64,000 nucleotides of DNA from Lewinellaceae bacterium (GTDB lineage: Bacteria > Bacteroidota > Bacteroidia > Chitinophagales > Saprospiraceae), in assembly GCA_016713985.1 (NCBI GenBank), contig JADJOD010000024.1, forward strand, positions 19,812 to 83,811, read 5' to 3'. Shown piece by piece: positions 60,605-64,000 of this stretch; position 1 is the first letter of the stretch; each line of letters opens with the position of its first letter. The notes under the pieces are model-generated. The model ran no database searches. It was given only the letters and a program-made list of their open reading frames with translations, and was not told where the DNA came from. The translations under genes were made by a program, and so were the position numbers.

Positions 60605-61162
60605 TTAAAAACCGTTTTTGTTAATCGTTTCCAACTCTACTGCTACCGGAAAGTCAATAGGCACTTGTGTGATGTTGTGCAGGTAGTTCATCACGACTTT
60701 GTCGGCAATGGCGATGACGACATCGACCACGCTGCCTTTGGTGTATCCGGCCGCAAAAAATTGCTCCAGCGCTTTTTCAGAAGGGTTGCCACGAAGCGCC
60801 GTGATTTCGTACGTCAGGCGAGCCAGGGCATCTAATTTCGGGTCGAAAGAAGCCGAACCGCTGCGAATTTCAAGAATCTGGTCGTCGGTAAAGCCATTCA
60901 TTTTGCCCAAAACCGTGTGCGCCGACTGGCAGTAGCGGCAACCGTTTTCCTGGCTGACTACCAGATTGACCAACTCTTTCTCTTTTTTGGAAAGCGAGGT
61001 TTTGCCGTTTTGGAGTTGAAGGTAATTCCCTAAGGCATTTTCACTGTATGCAAAAGTGGCGTAAAGATTTGGCACGAAGCCGATAGCGCTTTTCAGATTG
61101 TCGAAAATCGCCTGGTTGCTGGCACTCACTTGGTCGCGGGTTGGAACATTAAACTGCGTCAT
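60605..61162 (-). CDS. Carboxymuconolactone decarboxylase/AhpD-like protein
   Basis: The protein has 185 residues. The redox-active Cys pair is in VSQENGCRYCQSAHTVLGKM, with the upstream helix LVNLVVSQ and the downstream His, as in AhpD-like peroxidases. These proteins reduce peroxides or hydroperoxides by way of the CxxC. It heads the series with the DUF1348 gene 13 bases downstream and lies 110 bases from the divergent-less AraC gene upstream. Probably under control of that AraC regulator. Confidence 0.86.
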   Translation of the reverse strand: MTQFNVPTRDQVSASNQAIFDNLKSAIGFVPNLYATFAYSENALGNYLQLQNGKTSLSKKEKELVNLVVSQENGCRYCQSAHTVLGKMNGFTDDQILEIRSGSASFDPKLDALARLTYEITALRGNPSEKALEQFFAAGYTKGSVVDVVIAIADKVVMNYLHNITQVPIDFPVAVELETINKNGF

Positions 61163-61272
61163 CGTTCAAAAATTTTGATGGTGAAAATTTTGTTTGAATT
61201 GATGACACAAAGGTGGGGGCAGCGCGAAGGCATTGAATAGGCAGGTTTTCCCGGTGAAGTAGCAATTCTTCC

Positions 61273-62106
61273 CTAATTCAAATTTTCTTCGCGGAATTCA
61301 CTTGGCGATACGCCTTCCTGCGCCTTGAAAAAGCGGCTGAAAGTCTGCAAGTCCTCATAGCCCAGCTCGTAAGCAATTTCTTTCACGGGCAGATCGGTAT
61401 AACGAAGCATCCGCCGGGCTTCGAGCATTTTCCGTTCCTGAATGAGTTGCAGGGGCGTTTTTGTGCCGAGGCGGGAAAATAAATTGGAAATGGTTTTGGG
61501 CGATTTGTGTAACAGGTCGGCATATTCAGCCACCGTGTGTTTGGTCTTGAAATGTTGCTCTACCAAAAAATTGAACTCCCGAACGATATCCGCGTGGCCG
61601 TTTTCCGCTGCCAGACCCGCCATTTTTTGTGCCTTGTAGAGGCGGGTACAAAGAATGAGCAGCCGCTTGAGCATCATCTGGAGCATCTCAATCTGAAGGG
61701 AATCCTTCGATTGCATTTCAATGGAAAACATGCGCCAGAGGATGTCGAATTTTTCCAACTCCTCGGCAGGTACCTGAAATACAGGCAATTGTGAAGCCCC
61801 AAAAAACAATACGCCCTTGCAGCCCACCTCGCTGTCGTGGTCGATTACGCAGAAAAAAGGGCGATTGAAGCGCACCATCCGCAGGGAGGAGACTTTTTTA
61901 ACGCGTACCCGGTGAAATTCGGTCAGACACACCACCTCGTTTTGCTGAAACGTGTAATCCCTGCCGTCGATGTTCAGCTGACTGCCGTCCGCCATCATCC
62001 AAAGCAGGGATTGCCCGTTGGGCGTGTCTTCTTTTAGCAAGTGGCAATTGTTGGGCGTGATTTCTGCCAACAGCAGGTATTCGTCGGTATGTCCTTTGTA
62101 CTCCAT
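61273..62106 (-). CDS. AraC-family transcriptional regulator
   Basis: The protein has 277 residues. An N-terminal cupin-like sensor part (MADGSQLNIDGRDYTFQQNE, VVCLTEFHRVRVKKVSSLRM) leads to a C-terminal pair of helix-turn-helices: VAEYADLLHKSPKTISNLFS and VKEIAYELGYEDLQTFSRFF, with the AraC signature KAQEGVSPSEFREENLN. It lies upstream of the carboxymuconolactone decarboxylase/DUF1348/OsmC/PNPOx genes on the same strand and is their likely regulator. The ligand is unknown. Confidence 0.9.
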   Translation of the reverse strand: MEYKGHTDEYLLLAEITPNNCHLLKEDTPNGQSLLWMMADGSQLNIDGRDYTFQQNEVVCLTEFHRVRVKKVSSLRMVRFNRPFFCVIDHDSEVGCKGVLFFGASQLPVFQVPAEELEKFDILWRMFSIEMQSKDSLQIEMLQMMLKRLLILCTRLYKAQKMAGLAAENGHADIVREFNFLVEQHFKTKHTVAEYADLLHKSPKTISNLFSRLGTKTPLQLIQERKMLEARRMLRYTDLPVKEIAYELGYEDLQTFSRFFKAQEGVSPSEFREENLN

Positions 62107-62291
62107 GCAGAATAAACCCGTTTTGCATCATAAAGGTTGAAATTGCAGGGGCCGCGAGTACCCAGACTTACTCCTACCCGTTTTGACCACCCCGTCTGCC
62201 TCCCACAATGCCGACATTTGACCAAGATCGTTGCCATAGCCTTTTTGGCCTCAAATCTACCCTAACACGCTTTGAAATCACAACCATAATT

Positions 62292-62321
62292 AGTACGGCG
62301 GATTTGCAAATCCGCCGTACT
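62292..62321 (-). terminator. Palindromic terminator after the repeat-rich T9SS gene
   Basis: Bases 62292-62306 and 62307-62321 are exact 15-bp complements (AGTACGGCGGATTTG and its reverse complement) with no spacer. It lies five bases after the minus-strand stop at 62327, and the sequence around it is AT-rich. The remaining spacer (62107-62291) holds the AraC gene's upstream region and no other recognisable feature. Confidence 0.65.
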
Positions 62322-62326
62322 ATTTA

Positions 62327-64000
62327 TTACCTGATAATCACCAACTTTTGAAAGTAATTCGTAGCGTGCTTTTCAATTTTCAAATAATACAAACCGGCAT
62401 TGAATTCCTGCAAATCCAATACTGAATTTTGCTGTGCGATAGCCAATGACCTTACGAGTTTGCCGCTTGCATCAAACACCGACAGATGAACCGGCTCGTT
62501 TGAAAACCCGGGAAATTCTATCTTACAGAAATCGGACGCGGGGTTCGGGTAAATATGAATGCCTCCCGCTAATGCTTCCAAATTTTCAACATCCACCAAG
62601 CCGCCGAATTTAATATCATCCCAGTAGTAAGTCTTCTCTCCCGCCATGGCGCCGGTAGTGCCGAAGTTGAAGAAGATGGATAATTTGTTGTACTTGTTTG
62701 CCAGGTTCAGTGCAGCTGTGCCCGGGGCCTGGTTGCTGAAATTGAACTCCAACGTTTCCCAGGCGCCGGCAAGGGTGGTGTTTACCTCTGTTTCGACGCT
62801 GATGGTCGGGTTGCCGGCGTCTTCGGCTTTCAGGCGGATGGGCGTACCGGCATCGGGCGACCATACCCGCACGGTCATCTTGGTGTTAGTTGCACTGAAC
62901 GGTACCGGGGTAGCCAGGCCACTGCCGCCGTTGGTGGTGCCGGACCAGAGTTCGGCTCCACCCGTTTTGATGACCTTGCCGACGAGGTTGTTTGGGTCGG
63001 TGGGGTCCTGCACGATGGAGGAAACATTGCCGCCGAAGTCCACCAGCGCGTAAGCAACGGTAGCGGTGTCCTCGAAGGTGATGGGCAGGTCCACCTGGGT
63101 AAGGCTGCCAGGGACGAATTGCACGTCATCCCAATAGTAGGTCTTTTCGCCTGCCATGGCCCCGGTGGTGCCAAAATTGAAGAAGATGGATAATTTGTTG
63201 TAGGTGTTCGCCGGGTTCAGCGTGGCCGTGCCCGGGGCCGGGTTGCTGAAATTGAACTCCAGCGTTTCCCAGGCGCCTGCCGCGGTGGTTTTCGCTTCTG
63301 TTTCCACACTGATGCCCGGGTTGGCTGCATTTTCTACTTTCAGGCGGATGGGCGTATTTGCGTCGGGCGACCATACCCGCGCGGTCATCTTGGTGCTGCC
63401 CGCGGTGAAGGGTACCGGCCTGGCCAAGCCGCTGCCGCCGTTGGAGGTGCCGGCCCAGAGTTCGGCTCCGCCTGTTTTGATGGCCTTGCCGACGAGGTTC
63501 GCCGGGTTGGTGGGGTCCTGGACGATGGAGGAGGCATTGCCGCCGAAGTCAACGAGTGCGTAGTCCACGGCAGCGGTGTCCTGAAAAGTGACAGGCAGGT
63601 CAACCCGGGCCTTTCCGAATCGCACTTCATCCCAGTAGTAGGTCTTTTCGCCTGCCATGGCCCCGGTGGCGCCGAAGTTGAAGAAGATGGATAATTTATT
63701 GTAGGTGTTTGCCAGGTTCAGCGCGGCCGTGCCTGGAGCCTGGTTGCTGAAATTGAATACCAGCGTTTCCCAGGCGCCTGCCAGGGTGGTGTTTGCTTCC
63801 GTTTCGACGCTGATCGTTGGGTTGGCGGCATCTTCCACTTTCAGGCGAATAGGCGTATTCGTATCTGGCGACCATACCCGCACGGTCATTTTAGTGTTGG
63901 CCGCGGTGAACGGTATCGGCGTGGCCAAGCCATTGCCGCCGTTGGTGGTACCGGCCCAGAGTTCGGCTCCGCCCGTTTTGATGGCCTTGCCGACGAGGTT
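62327..64000 (-). CDS. Repeat-rich secreted protein with T9SS sorting domain (5' partial)
   Basis: The frame is open to the right edge of the window, so the N-terminus lies outside. At least three tandem repeats of 167-170 residues are visible, each with LPVTFQDTAAVDYALVDFGG, then GGAELWAGTSNGGSGLARPV, TARVWSPDANTPIRLKVENA and NKLSIFFNFGTTGAMAGEKT followed by YYWDDVQF. The chain ends in a type A sorting domain (GGIHIYPNPASDFCKIEFPG to NYFQKLVIIR). The repeat looks like a carbohydrate-binding-like beta sandwich. It is a likely surface or extracellular binding protein. A methionine at 63928 lies inside a repeat and is not the true start. Confidence 0.85.
   Translation of the reverse strand, partial: NLVGKAIKTGGAELWAGTTNGGNGLATPIPFTAANTKMTVRVWSPDTNTPIRLKVEDAANPTISVETEANTTLAGAWETLVFNFSNQAPGTAALNLANTYNKLSIFFNFGATGAMAGEKTYYWDEVRFGKARVDLPVTFQDTAAVDYALVDFGGNASSIVQDPTNPANLVGKAIKTGGAELWAGTSNGGSGLARPVPFTAGSTKMTARVWSPDANTPIRLKVENAANPGISVETEAKTTAAGAWETLEFNFSNPAPGTATLNPANTYNKLSIFFNFGTTGAMAGEKTYYWDDVQFVPGSLTQVDLPITFEDTATVAYALVDFGGNVSSIVQDPTDPNNLVGKVIKTGGAELWSGTTNGGSGLATPVPFSATNTKMTVRVWSPDAGTPIRLKAEDAGNPTISVETEVNTTLAGAWETLEFNFSNQAPGTAALNLANKYNKLSIFFNFGTTGAMAGEKTYYWDDIKFGGLVDVENLEALAGGIHIYPNPASDFCKIEFPGFSNEPVHLSVFDASGKLVRSLAIAQQNSVLDLQEFNAGLYYLKIEKHATNYFQKLVIIR

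Overview
The window looks like chromosomal DNA of a Bacteroidota bacterium of moderately high GC, most like the Saprospiria/Lewinella-Haliscomenobacter type, although the genus cannot be fixed from sequence alone. The signs are several secreted proteins with type IX secretion (T9SS) C-terminal sorting domains, LytTR/LytS regulators, a 4-alpha-glucanotransferase with N-terminal starch-binding modules, a subtype iii type VI secretion system (T6SSiii), and Bacteroidota-type promoters (TTG, 18-21 bases, then TAnnTTTG).

Layout. 0-5.9 kb: an ECF sigma / membrane anti-sigma / DUF4097-type operon, a DUF6265-beta-barrel protein, RNase H and small secreted proteins. 6-17 kb: a REC-LytS kinase with its LytTR regulator, three T9SS cargo proteins, queD, holB, ricT, lpdA and a tandem-thioredoxin lipoprotein. 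17-21.7 kb: two glycosyltransferases, pepP and gcvH. 21.7-27.5 kb: a two-component module. A TPR sensor kinase and a NarL-type regulator enclose a small membrane protein, a dihaem cytochrome c, a cupin and two SnoaL-like proteins; an identical 24-bp box lies upstream of three of its transcription units. 27.5-39.3 kb: malQ, scpA, a tetrapyrrole-methylase family enzyme, a DPP-IV-like peptidase, a DUF1080 lipoprotein, a methyltransferase and a SulP transporter. 39.3-50.0 kb: a T6SSiii operon read leftward (tssB, tssC, tssD, vgrG, tssF, M23 peptidase, nuclease-like toxin, tssG, tssN, tssK, PAAR, tssO). The two effector candidates sit inside the baseplate genes in AT-richer DNA. 50.3-51.8 kb, divergent: a membrane protein with an FGE-like tail and a sigma factor. 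51.8-58.2 kb: a hydrolase, two GNATs and a large WD40-caspase protein. 58.2-62.1 kb: a decayed DUF2306-like remnant, an AT-rich membrane gene and a redox/AraC cluster with a tRNA-Lys whose stems pair poorly. 62.3-64 kb: the C-terminal part of a repeat-rich T9SS protein.

Eleven genes carry single-base frame breaks, mostly in homopolymers, and in each case removing them restores a full-length family member. This most likely reflects uncorrected sequencing error, so these genes are annotated across the break. The tssE, tssH (ClpV), tssP, tssQ and tssR components of the T6SS are not visible here and must lie elsewhere if the system works.
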